59,510 nt of DNA from Chlorobiota bacterium (GTDB lineage: Bacteria; Bacteroidota; Bacteroidia; Bacteroidales; JAADJA01): contig JAADJA010000225.1 of the NCBI GenBank assembly GCA_013151015.1, forward strand, positions 1-59,510. The letters run 5' to 3'. Within the stretch, counting starts at the first letter, position 1. Each line of letters starts with the position of its first letter. Under the pieces are notes generated by a model that had not been told where the DNA came from, did not search any database, and worked only from the letters and a program-made list of their open reading frames with translations. This document shows, piece by piece, positions 11,454 to 24,778 of this stretch. Position numbers and translations under genes: made by a program.

Positions 11454-12089
11454 TTATCTATTTCCATAAAAACGACACAAGCCCCTCAACCCGCACTCCT
11501 CACATTTTGGCTTGCGAGCCTGGCAAACATATCGACCATGCAATATCAACCAATGATGGGCAATGGCGATTTTATCCTCGGGAATATACTTCACCAACTG
11601 CATCTCTGTACTAAGCGGGGTTTTGGAATCCGTTGTCAAACCCAACCGGGCCGAAACCCTGAAGACATGTGTATCGACTGCCATTGCCGGCTTATTGAAA
11701 TACACTGATGCAATCACATTCGCCGACTTCCTTCCAATTCCAGGTAATTTCTGTAGTTCGTTAATCTCTGATGGCATTACCCCTTTGAAATCATCTTTCA
11801 GGCCTTTGGCCATTCCGATAAGGTTCTTGGCTTTGTTATTGGGATATGAACAACTTTTGATGATATCATAAACCGAATCGGTTGTTGCTACCGCAAGGGA
11901 ATTCTCATCAGGGAACATGGCAAAAAATTTCGGGGTAATCAGGTTCACCCGAATATCTGTGCATTGCGCAGATAAAATCACAGCTACTGCCAATTGGTAG
12001 GGAGATGTATATTTCAGTTCCGTCTCGGCAACGGGCATATGTTCCTCAAACCAGGCAATGATCTTTTCGAAACGTTCTTTTTTCCTCAT
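11454..12089 (-). CDS. nth: Endonuclease III
   Basis: HhH LPGIGRKSANVIASV; VDTHVFRVSARLGL; C-terminal FeS cluster C-x6-C-x2-C-x5-C. Confidence 0.95.
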   Translation of the reverse strand: MRKKERFEKIIAWFEEHMPVAETELKYTSPYQLAVAVILSAQCTDIRVNLITPKFFAMFPDENSLAVATTDSVYDIIKSCSYPNNKAKNLIGMAKGLKDDFKGVMPSEINELQKLPGIGRKSANVIASVYFNKPAMAVDTHVFRVSARLGLTTDSKTPLSTEMQLVKYIPEDKIAIAHHWLILHGRYVCQARKPKCEECGLRGLCRFYGNR

Positions 12090-12127
12090 ATTAAAGTGTT
12101 TTTAGTCTTACCACACTACGACTCTTC

Positions 12128-12200
12128 CAGGTCGTGCCGACTCTGGAAGGTCTTCGTGCCGACTCAGAAAGGTCTTCGTGCCGATGCTGGAAGGTCTTGT
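12128..12200. repeat. Short degenerate tandem repeat (~22 nt unit aggtcttcgtgccgactcagaa)
   Basis: Three to four successive copies of aggtc(tt)cgtgccga...gga by eye. Confidence 0.6.
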
Positions 12201-13726
12201 CACCACACAAAAACATCTTCTTTCTTCACCGGCCTCCGTCCTTCTATCCATTTAAAATGTTTCAATTTCAATTCCGGGCCAGACAACTCCCCAACTGGGT
12301 ACATATGTGCATCAACATTAATAATTGGTGTGAGTATGCTGATTTCGTTGTTTTCAAGGTAAATATTCATATCGCTCGAAACCGATTTATTGATGCCCAT
12401 CAGGTTTTTGTCTTCGTCACGGACAAAATAAATGGACTCGGCATTTCCATTGATCATGATTTTCACCATTTCATTGTTCTTGAAATACCCTACAAGCGTT
12501 CGCCCTTTCACCTGATTGTAAGTTTGGTCAAGGGAATCATCAATGGAGATAATAAAAGCCGAACTGATCAACGCAAGGGAATCAATCTGGTTATTTGCCA
12601 GTGCTATCCTTACAGAATCTGCCGTAAGTTGATTGGCCTCGGACCACATGACAGGTGATTTGTACAGGTAAATCGTGGAATCGGCAAAACCATATACCAG
12701 CGAATCACATAATCCTTGCAAATCGTTTCGGAAAAACTTGGCATGGTGATAGGCCAATATGGATTTTATATTTTGATCCGAATCAAAAAGCATCCACAGC
12801 GTATCGGAATGCAAAAACAAAGAATCCCTCTCATCAACCATGATAGCCAGGGCGCTATCCGTTACAAATGAATAACCTGCGCGTTTTTTAAATTCGCCAT
12901 AATTCCCAAGGAGCATCATATTGTTAATGGTATCGGTCATAACCACATTTCCCCGTGCAACCCCGAAATCAGTGGTACGTTCATAGTAAAGGCTGTCGGC
13001 CTCCAATTTTTGTTCCCTCGTGATTATGTAGGAATTTATCCTGAAGAACGATTTGTCGTTTTCGGTATCGTACCAACCCCTTTCACAATAAATCAAATTG
13101 GAATCGCTCACAATGGTCGTGGGTGCAAAGAAATGGGAAACCTTAAAAGTGGTATTGTACATCATTGAATCCGAGTCCATGGTATATTTCTCATTTACCA
13201 ACTTTACACTTTCACTAAAATAAGCTTCGTTCCTGTCCGTAAAAAAATACCCCCTTTGACTTGTGAGCTGATTGGCCGTGTCCACAATTTTACCGCCCGT
13301 AAGATACCATGCGATTTTCGTATTCCGGTCATACCAAAGGTGTTCTGTGAACAAAGTGGCTTTCTTGTCCACCAAGCGGACATTCTTATCCAATTCGGCA
13401 ATCCGGGTATTCCCGTTGTAATTCAGCCATTCACTGTAAATATTCAAGGTATCGGACACCATGACCCGAACATTGCCAAAACCTTCAAAACTGTTTGTTT
13501 CATCGTTCAAATAGGCACTGTCGCAATACAGGTAGGTACTATCGTGCTTTAAAATGACATCGCCAATCAATCGTTGGATTTTTTCGCCAAGGCGTTTGTC
13601 ATGCTTCCATTCGTCTGCACGGATCAATTTCACCCTCGTTGTTTCCTGGGCAAACACGGAAATCCCATGTGCGAGAAAAACCAATAAAAACAAATACTTG
13701 AAATACCTTAAGAATGTCATATCCAT
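12200..13726 (-). CDS. OstA/LptA-like LPS transport organic solvent tolerance protein
   Basis: Signal peptide and OstA-like repeats (LIGDVILKHDSTYLYCDSAYLND... ANGNV/ARGNVVMTD). Confidence 0.8.
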   Translation of the reverse strand: MDMTFLRYFKYLFLLVFLAHGISVFAQETTRVKLIRADEWKHDKRLGEKIQRLIGDVILKHDSTYLYCDSAYLNDETNSFEGFGNVRVMVSDTLNIYSEWLNYNGNTRIAELDKNVRLVDKKATLFTEHLWYDRNTKIAWYLTGGKIVDTANQLTSQRGYFFTDRNEAYFSESVKLVNEKYTMDSDSMMYNTTFKVSHFFAPTTIVSDSNLIYCERGWYDTENDKSFFRINSYIITREQKLEADSLYYERTTDFGVARGNVVMTDTINNMMLLGNYGEFKKRAGYSFVTDSALAIMVDERDSLFLHSDTLWMLFDSDQNIKSILAYHHAKFFRNDLQGLCDSLVYGFADSTIYLYKSPVMWSEANQLTADSVRIALANNQIDSLALISSAFIISIDDSLDQTYNQVKGRTLVGYFKNNEMVKIMINGNAESIYFVRDEDKNLMGINKSVSSDMNIYLENNEISILTPIINVDAHMYPVGELSGPELKLKHFKWIEGRRPVKKEDVFVW

Positions 13727-13832
13727 GCTGAATAATAATCACCGTAAAAATAACACTAATTCGGCGGGAATAGTCTTGTTATCAATTTTTTTGCAAAAAA
13801 AAACAGCAAATAAATTTGCTGTTTTAGTTTCA

Positions 13833-14150
13833 CTATGCCTGGGCCGTTGGCCCACCAAGATTCAATGGCAGGTGTTCCGCCGCCGGGACCTTTATTTCCC
13901 CATGCAATCGTTCAAACTTTACGATATTGTCTTTCAAAGCTTTGAACAAGCGTTTCGCATGTTGAGGGGTAAGGATTATCCTCGACTTTACTTTTGCCTT
14001 GGGCGCACCCGGCATCATTTTAATAAAATCAACGATAAACTCGGAATGTGAATGGGTAATTATTGCCAAATTGGAATAAATGCCTTCGGCCATTTCCTCG
14101 CTCAGTTCAATATTGATTTTACTTTGTTGTGCTTGATCTTTCATAACCAA
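13833..14150 (-). CDS. DUF3467 family protein
   Basis: Short conserved protein directly downstream of rpoC; SEEMAEGIYSNLAIITHSHSEFIVDFIKMMPG. Confidence 0.8.
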   Translation of the reverse strand: MVMKDQAQQSKINIELSEEMAEGIYSNLAIITHSHSEFIVDFIKMMPGAPKAKVKSRIILTPQHAKRLFKALKDNIVKFERLHGEIKVPAAEHLPLNLGGPTAQA

Positions 14151-14170
14151 ATTTATTAATATGATTCAAA

Positions 14171-17100
14171 CTATTCAGTTGCAATATCCACCTTTGCAGA
14201 AGTCCCTTCAACAGAATCAACTTCCTCTTTGGCAGCAATAAGTGCTTCGTACTCCTCCTTGGAACCAACGATCAGGTTTTCATATTCGCGCAAACCTGTA
14301 CCTGCCGGGATCAAATGCCCAACAATTACATTTTCCTTCAAGCCCTGCAGCCCGTCCCGTTTCGCATTGATAGAAGCCATGGTAAGTACCTTGGTCGTTT
14401 CCTGGAAGGAAGCGGCGGAGATAAAACTACTTGTCTGCAAGGAAGCTTTCGTAATTCCTTGTAGCACCTGACGTGCAGTGGCAGGTTGGGCATCCCTTGA
14501 TTCGATCAATAACTTATCTTTTCTTTTCAACTGTGAGTTTTCTTCCCTCAGTTTACGTGCACTAACAATCATCCCTGCTTTATACAAGATGGAATCACCT
14601 GGCTCAACGACTACTTTTTTTCCAAAGACCTCATCGTTTTCTTCCATAAAGTTTATTTTGTTCACCAGCTCCCCTTCAAGGAATTTCGTATCGCCCGGAT
14701 CGGCAACTTCAACCTTGCGCATCATCTGGCGGACGATCACCTCAAAATGCTTGTCATTGATCTTCACACCCTGCAATCTGTAAACTTCCTGAATTTCGTT
14801 CACAATATATTCCTGAACCTTCATCGGCCCTTTAATTGCAAGGATATCAGCTGGTGTCATAGCTCCTTCGGACAAAGAAGTCCCAGCCTTGACATAGTCA
14901 TTTTCCTGGGCTAAAATTTGTTTTGAAGTAGCAATCAGGTATTTCTTCTGTTCGCCCGTTTTTGAAGTAATGATGATTTCCCTGTTCCCCCTTTTCAATT
15001 TCTTTCCAAAGGAAACAACACCATCGATCTCTGCAACTTTTGCCGGGTCGGAAGGGTTCCGTGCCTCGAACAACTCAGTCACCCTTGGCAGACCACCCGT
15101 GATATCGCCAGATTTTCCAATTGCCCTGGGGATTTTCACCAAAATATCACCTGCTTTCAACTTTGAACCTTCTTCAACAATAATATGCGCCCCAACAGGT
15201 ATATCGTAAGATCGGATTTCCTCATTGGTTTTTGACATTATTTTAATGGATGGGTTCATTGTTTTCTGGCGGGTTTCCACGATCACTTTATCATGGTAGC
15301 CCGTTTGTTCATCGGATTCTACCCTAAAGGTAACCCCTTCGATTATATTCTCAAATTTTGCTTTCCCGCCAAATTCCGACAAGATTACAGCATTGTATGG
15401 GTCCCATTCAGCTATCTTATCGCCTTTCTTGACTTCCCCCTCTTTAATAAACAATTTTGCACCATAAGGAATATTGCCAGACATAAGGATTACACTTGTT
15501 TTCTGGTCCAAAATCCTCAATTCGGCAGAACGGCCAATCACGATATTGTATTTATTTTTTTCAGAATCAACATAATCAACCACCCTTAACTCTTCGATGG
15601 AAAGAATCCCGTCAAACTTGGCAACAATTGTGGACGAAACCGTTACATTAGAAGCTGTACCACCTACGTGGAAAGTCCTCAAGGTAAGCTGTGTTCCCGG
15701 CTCTCCAATCGACTGCGCAGCAATTACACCAACCGCTTCACCTTTCTGTACCATGCGGCCGGTTGCAAGGTTACGTCCATAACATTTGGCACAAACACCT
15801 CTTTTTGCCTCGCAGGTAAGTACCGATCTGATTTCAACCCGATCAATAGAAGATTCATCAATTATCTTACAAGTAACCTCATTCATTTCCTCACCTCCTG
15901 CGACAATCAATTCTCCCGTCAAAGGGTGATAAATATCGTGCAGGCTAACCCTTCCAAGGATCCTGTCGTAAAGACTTTCAACTTCCTCTTCATTTTTCTT
16001 TAATGCAGTGGTCGTTAAACCCCGTAAGGTTCCGCAATCCCGTGTATTTATAACAACATCCTGGGAAACATCAACAAGCCTACGGGTAAGGTAGCCCGCA
16101 TCAGCAGTTTTAAGGGCGGTATCGGCCAAACCTTTACGCGCACCGTGCGTGGAAATAAAATACTCAAGGACTGAAAGGCCCTCTTTAAAGTTGGCCAAAA
16201 TTGGGTTTTCAATAATCTCACCACCTGTTGCACCAGATTTCTGCGGTTTTGCCATCAAGCCCCTCATCCCTGATAACTGGCGGATTTGTTCCTTGGAACC
16301 CCTTGCACCTGAATCAAGCATCATGTAAATCGGGTTAAATCCCTGCTGGTCCTTTTTCAAGGTATTCATCAATGTTTGGGTCAACCTTGAATTTGTATGG
16401 GTCCAGATATCAATAATCTGGTTGTACCTTTCATTGTTCGTAATGAAACCCATATTGTAATTGTTCCTTACTTCATCAACCTCTGCATTTGCACTAGTGA
16501 TGAGTTCCTCTTTGATATCGGGGATAATAACGTCACCAAGGTTAAAAGAGAGACCTCCTTCAAATGCCATTTTAAACCCAAGGTCTTTAATATCGTCAAG
16601 GAAATTTGCAGTTTTTGCGGTTCCGGTAACTTTAAGCACATCCCCAATAATATCGCGCAAGGCTTTTTTGGTCAATACACTGTTGATATAACCATATTCC
16701 TCGGGCACTACCTGATTGAAAAGAACCCTTCCAACGGTAGTTTCAATCATTTTTGTGACCGGTTTGCCATCTTCAACATCATTGAGCTTACACTTGATGA
16801 TCGCATGTAAGTCAACCCTTCCTTCATTAAAAGCAATAATAACTTCCTCTGGCCCGTAGAATGTCCCCCCTTCACCTTTCACAAGGCGTTCAGGAATACT
16901 CTTCCTTGACTTTGTGATATAATAAAGGCCCAAGATCATGTCCTGTGAAGGGACAGTGATAGGTGCACCGTTTGCGGGGTTCAGGATATTATGCGATGCG
17001 AGCATCAACATTTGTGTTTCAAGGATGGCGGCATTTCCCAGAGGAACGTGGACAGCCATCTGGTCACCATCAAAGTCAGCGTTAAAAGCCGTACACACAA

Positions 17101-18496
17101 GTGGGTGCAACTGGATAGCTTTCCCCTCGATCAGTTTAGGCTGGAATGCCTGGATACCCAATCTGTGCAAAGTAGGGGCACGGTTTAGCATTACAGGGTG
17201 TCCTTTTAGAATATTTTCGAGTATGTCCCAAACAACGGGATCTTTTCTGTCAACAATTTTCCGGGCAGATTTTACCGTTTTCACGATTCCCCTTTCCAGC
17301 ATTTTTCGGATGATAAAGGGCTTGAAAAGCTCAGATGCCATTCCTTTTGGCAATCCACATTCGTTCAATTTGAGGTAAGGGCCAACCACAATTACAGAAC
17401 GACCTGAATAGTCAACCCTTTTACCAAGGAGATTCTGACGGAAACGGCCTTGCTTACCTTTCAAGCTATCGCTCAAGGACTTCAATGCACGGTTCGATTC
17501 AGTTTTAACTGCATTCGATTTCCGGGAGTTATCAAACAATGAATCAACAGCTTCCTGGAGCATCCTTTTTTCGTTACGCATGATAACGTCAGGTGCCTTT
17601 ATTTCGATCAGGCGTTTCAACCTGTTGTTCCGAATGATAACCCTTCTGTAAAGGTCGTTCAAATCGGAAGTCGCAAACCTGCCTCCATCAAGGGGGACAA
17701 GTGGGCGTAGTTCAGGCGGGATCACCGGGACAATTTTCACGATCATCCATTCGGGCCTGTTCTCTATCCGTTTCATCCCGTCCCTAAAAGCTTCATAAAC
17801 CTGAAGCCTTTTCAAAGCTTCCTGTTTACGTTGTTGTGAGGTTTCGGTATTTGCTTTATGCCTCAATTCATACGACATCTTGTCCAAATCAAGACGGGCG
17901 AGCAAATCATGGATTGCCTCGGCACCCATTTTTGCAATAAACTTATCTGGGTCGGAATCGTCCAGATGTTGGTTATCTGCAGGGAGTGAATCAATAATAT
18001 CAAAATACTCTTCTTCCGTGAGAAAATCCAAATATTTAATATCATCGGCTTCTTTTACTCCCGCATTGATAACAACATATCTTTCATAATAAATAATTGT
18101 ATCCAGTTTTTTTGTCTGAAGGCCAAGCAATGCACCAATCTTATTGGGCAAAGACCTGAAAAACCAAATATGGACAACCGGTACAACAAGGTGGATATGC
18201 CCCATCCGCTCGCGCCTTACTTTCTTTTCGGTGACTTCAACACCACAACGGTCACAAACGATTCCCTTATAGCGTATCCGCTTATATTTACCACAATGGC
18301 ATTCCCAATCCTTAACAGGACCGAAAATACGTTCACAAAACAAACCATCACGTTCCGGTTTATAAGTCCGGTAATTAATGGTTTCAGGTTTTGTTACCTC
18401 ACCATGTGACCTCTCAAGGATCATTTCGGGAGAAGCGAGGCTAATTGTGATTTTTGAAAATTCACTGGGGATTTTTTCTTCTTTTCTGAATGCCAT
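14171..18496 (-). CDS. rpoC: DNA-directed RNA polymerase subunit beta'
   Basis: [12 protein letters not shown] catalytic motif; full length 1441 aa. Confidence 0.99.
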   Translation of the reverse strand: MAFRKEEKIPSEFSKITISLASPEMILERSHGEVTKPETINYRTYKPERDGLFCERIFGPVKDWECHCGKYKRIRYKGIVCDRCGVEVTEKKVRRERMGHIHLVVPVVHIWFFRSLPNKIGALLGLQTKKLDTIIYYERYVVINAGVKEADDIKYLDFLTEEEYFDIIDSLPADNQHLDDSDPDKFIAKMGAEAIHDLLARLDLDKMSYELRHKANTETSQQRKQEALKRLQVYEAFRDGMKRIENRPEWMIVKIVPVIPPELRPLVPLDGGRFATSDLNDLYRRVIIRNNRLKRLIEIKAPDVIMRNEKRMLQEAVDSLFDNSRKSNAVKTESNRALKSLSDSLKGKQGRFRQNLLGKRVDYSGRSVIVVGPYLKLNECGLPKGMASELFKPFIIRKMLERGIVKTVKSARKIVDRKDPVVWDILENILKGHPVMLNRAPTLHRLGIQAFQPKLIEGKAIQLHPLVCTAFNADFDGDQMAVHVPLGNAAILETQMLMLASHNILNPANGAPITVPSQDMILGLYYITKSRKSIPERLVKGEGGTFYGPEEVIIAFNEGRVDLHAIIKCKLNDVEDGKPVTKMIETTVGRVLFNQVVPEEYGYINSVLTKKALRDIIGDVLKVTGTAKTANFLDDIKDLGFKMAFEGGLSFNLGDVIIPDIKEELITSANAEVDEVRNNYNMGFITNNERYNQIIDIWTHTNSRLTQTLMNTLKKDQQGFNPIYMMLDSGARGSKEQIRQLSGMRGLMAKPQKSGATGGEIIENPILANFKEGLSVLEYFISTHGARKGLADTALKTADAGYLTRRLVDVSQDVVINTRDCGTLRGLTTTALKKNEEEVESLYDRILGRVSLHDIYHPLTGELIVAGGEEMNEVTCKIIDESSIDRVEIRSVLTCEAKRGVCAKCYGRNLATGRMVQKGEAVGVIAAQSIGEPGTQLTLRTFHVGGTASNVTVSSTIVAKFDGILSIEELRVVDYVDSEKNKYNIVIGRSAELRILDQKTSVILMSGNIPYGAKLFIKEGEVKKGDKIAEWDPYNAVILSEFGGKAKFENIIEGVTFRVESDEQTGYHDKVIVETRQKTMNPSIKIMSKTNEEIRSYDIPVGAHIIVEEGSKLKAGDILVKIPRAIGKSGDITGGLPRVTELFEARNPSDPAKVAEIDGVVSFGKKLKRGNREIIITSKTGEQKKYLIATSKQILAQENDYVKAGTSLSEGAMTPADILAIKGPMKVQEYIVNEIQEVYRLQGVKINDKHFEVIVRQMMRKVEVADPGDTKFLEGELVNKINFMEENDEVFGKKVVVEPGDSILYKAGMIVSARKLREENSQLKRKDKLLIESRDAQPATARQVLQGITKASLQTSSFISAASFQETTKVLTMASINAKRDGLQGLKENVIVGHLIPAGTGLREYENLIVGSKEEYEALIAAKEEVDSVEGTSAKVDIATE

Positions 18497-18548
18497 ATAG
18501 TATGTACTTTAATTCAGTTAAAAAATTACAAAAAACAGAATGTGAGAA

Positions 18549-21500
18549 TTACTTGTCGAAAGTAACGTTCAGGCCAAGGCCCCTCAATTCATGTACAAGA
18601 ACGTTAAATGATTCAGGAACATTTGGCTTGGGCATATTTTCACCTTTCACAATGGATTCATATGCTTTAGCACGTCCCACTACATCATCTGACTTAACGG
18701 TAAGGACCTCTTGCAGCACATTGGCGGCACCAAAGGCCTCGAGTGCCCAGACTTCCATCTCACCAAACCTTTGTCCACCAAACTGGGCTTTACCACCAAG
18801 TGGCTGCTGGGTAATGAGCGAATAAGGTCCAATGGAACGGGCGTGCATCTTATCATCCACCATGTGGTGAAGTTTCAGCATGTAGATATAACCAACAGTA
18901 GCCGGTTGATCGAATTTTTTACCGGTTCCGCCATCATAAAGATAAACCATCCCGTTGGATGGAAGTCCGGCATCTTTCATATATCCATCAATTTGTTCAG
19001 CTGTTGCACCATCAAAAATCGGTGATGAAAATTTAACTCCGAGCTTTATCCCAGCCCATGCAAGAATTGTTTCGTAAATCTGACCAAGGTTCATCCTAGA
19101 AGGAACACCCAATGGGTTAAGTACGATATCAACAGGGGTTCCATCTTCGAGGAACGGCATATCCTCTTCACGGACAATCTTTGCAACAATACCTTTGTTT
19201 CCATGTCGTCCGGCCATTTTATCACCTACGGTCAACTTTCGTTTTTTGGCAACAAAAACTTTCGCCATTTGCACAATTCCATTGGGAAGGTCATCGCCCA
19301 CACTTGCTACAAATTTCTTACGGTTATAAATTCCAAGATACTCCTTGTATTTTATGGTATAATTGTTAATCAATCGTTTGATTAACTCATTCTTTGCTTT
19401 ATCAGTAGTCCACTTTGAAGAGTTTACATTCAGGTAATCAATGCCCTGAAGCAGTTTCTGGGTAAACTTCGTTTTCTTGGGAATCTGTTCTTCCTTAAAC
19501 TTATTGAATACACCCTGGGATGTTTTTCCACTAACGAGTACTGTTAATTTATCAACAAGTTTATTCTTTAGTTCTTCGATATTTTTATTGTATTCAACGT
19601 CCAGGATTTCAATAATCTCTTTCTCTTTCGATTTAGCTTTTCTATCTTTTATAGCTCTTGAGAAAAGACGTTTGTCAATAACAACACCCTTCATTGAAGG
19701 AGGTGCTTTTAAAGATGCATCTTTCACATCGCCAGCTTTATCACCAAAAATAGCTCTTAAAAGCTTCTCTTCAGGTGTCGGGTCGGATTCACCTTTTGGG
19801 GTTATTTTACCAATAAGGATATCGCCTTCCTTCACTTCTGCACCAATCCTGATGATTCCATTATCATCCAAATCCTTAGTTGCTTCAGCACTTACGTTTG
19901 GAATATCAGCTGTTAATTCTTCAATTCCACGTTTTGTGTCCCTAACCTCCAAAGTAAATTCCTCAATATGGACAGAAGTAAATATATCTTCTTTTACAAC
20001 CTTTTCGCTAATAACAATTGCATCCTCGAAATTATATCCTTTCCAGGGCATGAAAGCAACCATCAGGTTCCTACCAAGTGCAAGTTCTCCATCCTGTGTT
20101 GCATATCCTTCGCAAAGAACCTGACCTTTTTGCACCTTGTCCCCTTTTTGAACAATTGGGCGAAGGTTGATAGATGTATTTTGATTTGTCCTTTTAAATT
20201 TTGTCAGATAATACGTTTTTTCATCATCTTCAAAACTCACCAGTTTTTCATCTTCGTGCCGTGAATATTTAATCCTTATTTCATTTGCATCGACAAATTC
20301 AACAACACCATCTCCTTCAGCATTGATCAAAACACGTGAATCACGTGCAAGTGGCCCTTCAATTCCTGTTCCGACAACCGGTGCTTCAGAGTTCAGAAGT
20401 GGTACGGCTTGTCGCATCATGTTCGATCCCATCAAAGCCCTGTTCGCATCATCATGTTCCAGAAATGGGATAAGTGAAGCGGCAATTGATGCAATCTGGT
20501 TAGGGGCAATATCAATTAAATTAACATTCGTTTTTTCAATAATCGGGTAATCAGCAAAAAACCTGACTTTAACCCTGTCGTTCACAAAATTACCATCATC
20601 TTCAAGCAAGGTATTTGCCTGGGCTATAATCTTATCTTCTTCTTCTTCGGCACTTAGGTAAATCGGTGGTTCATCCATTTGAACGATTCCGTCAACTACC
20701 TTCTTATAAGGTGTTTCGATAAATCCCAGCCTGTTGATCTTGGCATAAACACAAAGTGAAGAAATCAAACCAATATTCGGACCCTCAGGGGTTTCAATGG
20801 TACAAAGACGGCCATAGTGTGTATAGTGAACGTCACGTACCTCAAAGCCTGCCCGTTCCCTTGACAATCCACCAGGGCCCAAAGCGGAAATCCTTCTTTT
20901 ATGGGTCAACTCCGACAATGGATTTGTTTGATCCATAAACTGCGATAAAGCATTGGTGCCAAAAAACGAATTGATGACCGAAGAAAGTGTTTTGGCATTG
21001 ATCAGGTCAGTTGGTGTAAAAACCTCGTTGTCCCTGACGTTCATCCTTTCCCGGATAGTTCTTGCCATACGTGCAAGACCAACTCCAAACTGGGAATACA
21101 ATTGCTCACCAACAGTTCTCACCCTCCTGTTGCTCAAATGGTCAATATCATCAACATCAGTTTTTGAATTAACCAATTCAATCAGGTATTTCAGGATATC
21201 GATAATATCTTCTTTTGTAAGGACTTTGGTATTTGAATCAACGGATAAACCCAATTTTTTGTTTATCCGATATCTTCCAACCTCACCAAGGTCATATCTT
21301 TTATCGGAGAAAAACAATTTGTCAATAATACCACGTGCTGTTTCCTCATCGGGTGGCTCGGCATTCCTCAATTGCCTGTAAATAAATTCAACAGCTTCTT
21401 TTTCAGAGTTGGCCGTATCTTTTTGCAGGGTATTGAAAATAATGGAAAAGTCGGTAGCCGTTGTTTCGTCACGGTGCAAAAGAATTGTTTTCACACCGGA

Positions 21501-22358
21501 ATCAATTATTTGTGCAATATGGGCTGTTTCAAGTTCAGTTTCACGGTCAATGATTACTTCAGTCCTTTCAATTGAAACTACTTCACCTGTATCCTCATCC
21601 ACGAAATCCTCTACCCATGAACGTACGACCCTTGCGGCCAATCTTCTTCCGATAACCCTTTTTAACCCGGCTTTACTCACTTTGATTTCATCTGCAAGGT
21701 TAAAGATCTCAAGGATGTCTTTGTCGGTTTCATATCCAATTGCACGCAACAAAGTGGTTACAGGTAGTTTTTTCTTCCTGTCGATGTACGCATACATCAC
21801 ATTGTTGATGTCAGTTGTGAATTCGATCCATGATCCTTTGAAAGGGATAATCCTGGCTGAATACAGTGTTGTACCATTGGCATGTTTGTGCTGTCCGAAG
21901 AAAACACCCGGCGAACGGTGCAATTGCGAAACGATTACCCTTTCTGCCCCATTGACAATGAAGGTACCCTTGGGTGTCATATAGGGGATCATGCCCAAAT
22001 AAACATCCTGGATGATGGTTTCAAAATCCTCATGTTCCGGGTCGGTACAATAAAGTTTTAGTTTTGCCTTTAAGGGGACACTGTAAGTCAATCCCCTTTC
22101 ATTGCACTCCACGATTGAATACCGGGGGGGGTCAATGAAATAATCAAGGAATTCCAATACAAAGTTGTTCCTGGCATCGGTAATTGGAAAGTTTTCACTA
22201 AAAACCTTATACAATCCCTCGTTGATCCTGTTCTCGGGGTTGGTTTCCAACTGAAAAAAGTCCTGGAAGGATTTCACCTGGATATCAAGAAAATCGGGAT
22301 ATTCGTATTTTATTTTTGTGGAACTAAAATTGATTCTGTTGTTGTCGGAAATAGCCAA
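18549..22358 (-). CDS. rpoB: DNA-directed RNA polymerase subunit beta
   Basis: Conserved RpoB ([38 protein letters not shown]). Confidence 0.99.
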   Translation of the reverse strand: MAISDNNRINFSSTKIKYEYPDFLDIQVKSFQDFFQLETNPENRINEGLYKVFSENFPITDARNNFVLEFLDYFIDPPRYSIVECNERGLTYSVPLKAKLKLYCTDPEHEDFETIIQDVYLGMIPYMTPKGTFIVNGAERVIVSQLHRSPGVFFGQHKHANGTTLYSARIIPFKGSWIEFTTDINNVMYAYIDRKKKLPVTTLLRAIGYETDKDILEIFNLADEIKVSKAGLKRVIGRRLAARVVRSWVEDFVDEDTGEVVSIERTEVIIDRETELETAHIAQIIDSGVKTILLHRDETTATDFSIIFNTLQKDTANSEKEAVEFIYRQLRNAEPPDEETARGIIDKLFFSDKRYDLGEVGRYRINKKLGLSVDSNTKVLTKEDIIDILKYLIELVNSKTDVDDIDHLSNRRVRTVGEQLYSQFGVGLARMARTIRERMNVRDNEVFTPTDLINAKTLSSVINSFFGTNALSQFMDQTNPLSELTHKRRISALGPGGLSRERAGFEVRDVHYTHYGRLCTIETPEGPNIGLISSLCVYAKINRLGFIETPYKKVVDGIVQMDEPPIYLSAEEEEDKIIAQANTLLEDDGNFVNDRVKVRFFADYPIIEKTNVNLIDIAPNQIASIAASLIPFLEHDDANRALMGSNMMRQAVPLLNSEAPVVGTGIEGPLARDSRVLINAEGDGVVEFVDANEIRIKYSRHEDEKLVSFEDDEKTYYLTKFKRTNQNTSINLRPIVQKGDKVQKGQVLCEGYATQDGELALGRNLMVAFMPWKGYNFEDAIVISEKVVKEDIFTSVHIEEFTLEVRDTKRGIEELTADIPNVSAEATKDLDDNGIIRIGAEVKEGDILIGKITPKGESDPTPEEKLLRAIFGDKAGDVKDASLKAPPSMKGVVIDKRLFSRAIKDRKAKSKEKEIIEILDVEYNKNIEELKNKLVDKLTVLVSGKTSQGVFNKFKEEQIPKKTKFTQKLLQGIDYLNVNSSKWTTDKAKNELIKRLINNYTIKYKEYLGIYNRKKFVASVGDDLPNGIVQMAKVFVAKKRKLTVGDKMAGRHGNKGIVAKIVREEDMPFLEDGTPVDIVLNPLGVPSRMNLGQIYETILAWAGIKLGVKFSSPIFDGATAEQIDGYMKDAGLPSNGMVYLYDGGTGKKFDQPATVGYIYMLKLHHMVDDKMHARSIGPYSLITQQPLGGKAQFGGQRFGEMEVWALEAFGAANVLQEVLTVKSDDVVGRAKAYESIVKGENMPKPNVPESFNVLVHELRGLGLNVTFDK

Positions 22359-22470
22359 GGTTGTAAGTATTTAAAAGTTAAAAAAATAAGAACATACAAA
22401 TATAGAATTAGACCGCCAAACATTTTACAATGCAATAGCAGCCTAATTCCAGCAGCACAATCTAAAATCC

Positions 22471-22848
22471 TTATTTAATCTCAACCTCTGCTCCTGCTTC
22501 TTCCAATTGCTTTTGTAATGCGTCTGCTTCATCTTTTGTTACACCTTCTTTGATAGCTTTAGGTGCTGAGTCAACCAATTCCTTGGCTTCTTTGAGACCA
22601 AGGCTGGTAAGCTCTTTTACCAATTTCACAACGGCCAGTTTTGATTGGCCCGCTGCTGTAAGGACTACATCAAATTCGGTTTGTTCTTCGGCTACCGCAC
22701 CTTCGTCGCCTGCTGCCGGTCCTGCAATTGCAACTGCTGCTGCTGCAGGTTCGATTCCATATTCGTCTTTTAAGATTTCAGCTAATTCGTTTACTTCTTT
22801 AACAGTCAAATTAACTAATTGTTCTGCAAATGCTTTTAAGTCTGCCAT
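22471..22848 (-). CDS. rplL: 50S ribosomal protein L7/L12
   Basis: Conserved C-terminal domain ([33 protein letters not shown]). Confidence 0.98.
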   Translation of the reverse strand: MADLKAFAEQLVNLTVKEVNELAEILKDEYGIEPAAAAVAIAGPAAGDEGAVAEEQTEFDVVLTAAGQSKLAVVKLVKELTSLGLKEAKELVDSAPKAIKEGVTKDEADALQKQLEEAGAEVEIK

Positions 22849-22913
22849 TTTATATTCGTTTTTTTAATGTTATACAAATTGTTTTTTTACTAGTTGAAAT
22901 AATCTAAATTGCC

Positions 22914-23438
22914 CTATCCTTCTTTTTCCGATAAGGTTTTAAGAATTCCGGTAAGACTTTGACCACCTGATTGTAATGCCGAAATAACATTTTTGGCCGG
23001 GGATTGCAACAATGCAATCACGTCGCCGATCAGTTCGTTTTTCGATTTGATGTTTACAAGTGTTTCCAGTTGGTCGTCACCCAGATAAGTTGATTCTTCC
23101 ACATAAGCACCTTTTAACAAAGGCCTGTCCTTCGTCTTTTTCCTGAACTCCTTTATGAGTTTTGCAGGAGCATTTCCTGCCTCGGAAAACATAAGCGAAG
23201 TAGGGCCCTGAAGGATTTCATATAGATCATCGAGGTTCTTCCCTGATTTTTCCATCGCTCTTTTGAGCAATGTGTTTTTGACAACGGTCAACTTGATATC
23301 GTTTTTAAAACATAGCCTCCTCAGGTCGCTTGTATTTTCTGCATCCAGGTTTGAAATATCTGCCACATAAATATTGCTGCTCTGATTTAGTTGTTCGGTA
23401 AGGATATCTATCAGTTGATTTTTTTCACTTTTCTTCAT
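22914..23438 (-). CDS. rplJ: 50S ribosomal protein L10
   Basis: Synteny and L10 sequence. Confidence 0.96.
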   Translation of the reverse strand: MKKSEKNQLIDILTEQLNQSSNIYVADISNLDAENTSDLRRLCFKNDIKLTVVKNTLLKRAMEKSGKNLDDLYEILQGPTSLMFSEAGNAPAKLIKEFRKKTKDRPLLKGAYVEESTYLGDDQLETLVNIKSKNELIGDVIALLQSPAKNVISALQSGGQSLTGILKTLSEKEG

Positions 23439-23470
23439 TATGAAAGTCTTTTACCTTTAATCTGTTAATA

Positions 23471-24166
23471 CTATAAAGTAACTGATTTAGGATCGATTTG
23501 AATACCAGGACTCATTGTACTCGATAAATAAATACTCTTGACATAAGTACCTTTAGCAGCAGAAGGTTTTAACTTCATAATTGTATTAACAAGTTCTCTT
23601 GCATTATCAATGATCATATCTTCATTAAAAGATACTTTACCGATAGCTGCATGAATGATCCCGGTTTTATCAACCTTGAAATCAATTTTACCTGCTTTTA
23701 CTTCTTTTACTGCTTTGCCAATGTCCATGGTCACTGTACCGCTCTTAGGATTGGGCATCAGTCCCCTGGGGCCTAATATCCTTCCCAATGCACCTACTTT
23801 TGACATAACACTTGGCATTGTAATAACTATATCAATATCAGTCCATCCACCTTTTATTTTCTGGACGTATTCATCAAGTCCAACATAATCAGCTCCTGCT
23901 TCTTTAGCTTCTTCTTCTTTATCAGGACTGCACAGCACAAGTACTCTTATTGATTTACCTGTACCATGAGGAAGGGCAACTGTTCCCCGCACCATTTGAT
24001 TGGCTTTTCGGGGGTCAACGCCCAATCGAATATCCATATCGATAGATGCATCAAATTTGGTATATGTGATTTTTTTGACAATACCAGCAGCATCGGTAAT
24101 AGGATATATCCCTTCTTTATCGAATTTAGCTAAAACTTCTTTCTTATTCTTAGTTAATTTGGCCAT
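23471..24166 (-). CDS. rplA: 50S ribosomal protein L1
   Basis: [19 protein letters not shown]. Confidence 0.98.
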   Translation of the reverse strand: MAKLTKNKKEVLAKFDKEGIYPITDAAGIVKKITYTKFDASIDMDIRLGVDPRKANQMVRGTVALPHGTGKSIRVLVLCSPDKEEEAKEAGADYVGLDEYVQKIKGGWTDIDIVITMPSVMSKVGALGRILGPRGLMPNPKSGTVTMDIGKAVKEVKAGKIDFKVDKTGIIHAAIGKVSFNEDMIIDNARELVNTIMKLKPSAAKGTYVKSIYLSSTMSPGIQIDPKSVTL

Positions 24167-24252
24167 TTTACCTTTTTATTAATTAACTCTAGTTATATTT
24201 CCCCACAAATCACAATCACAATTAAATGATACAAATCCGTGAAATTGCAATT

Positions 24253-24696
24253 TTAATTACTTACCGGAAAAGCACCTTTAACCTTTATGCCCATACTTCT
24301 GGCAGTTCCTGCAACCATATGCATCGCAGACTCTACCGTAAAGGCATTCATGTCAACCATTTTTCCTTCGGCAATTGATTTTATTTGATCCCAGCTAACA
24401 GTGGCCACCTTTAACCTATTGGATTCAGGTGAGCCCTTTTTAAGCTTTGCCGCATCAAGTAACTGAACCGCAACCGGTGGAGTTTTGATGATGAAATCAA
24501 AGGATTTGTCTTTGTAAACACTGATAATCACCGGAAGTACTTTACCGGCCTTATCCTGCGTACGCGCATTAAACTGCTTGCAAAATTCCATTATATTAAC
24601 ACCTTTTGCACCCAATGCAGGCCCAACTGGTGGTGAAGGATTTGCAGCGCCTCCCCTGATTTGTAATTTGATTAATCCACTTACTTCTTTAGCCAT
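24253..24696 (-). CDS. rplK: 50S ribosomal protein L11
   Basis: [32 protein letters not shown]. Confidence 0.98.
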   Translation of the reverse strand: MAKEVSGLIKLQIRGGAANPSPPVGPALGAKGVNIMEFCKQFNARTQDKAGKVLPVIISVYKDKSFDFIIKTPPVAVQLLDAAKLKKGSPESNRLKVATVSWDQIKSIAEGKMVDMNAFTVESAMHMVAGTARSMGIKVKGAFPVSN

Positions 24697-24778
24697 CTTT
24701 TAAAATCTAAACTTTAAATAAATAATTGTTTTGCGTAACAGCTTGAATTTATATTGTGTAACAGCTCAATATTCAATT

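Noticed and set aside
19477-20124. 215-aa ORF on the + strand antisense to rpoB (and other antisense ORFs within rpoB/rpoC/feoB)
   Set aside because: Low-complexity Ser/Leu/Ile-rich translation complementary to a certain conserved gene; codon-mirror artefact.
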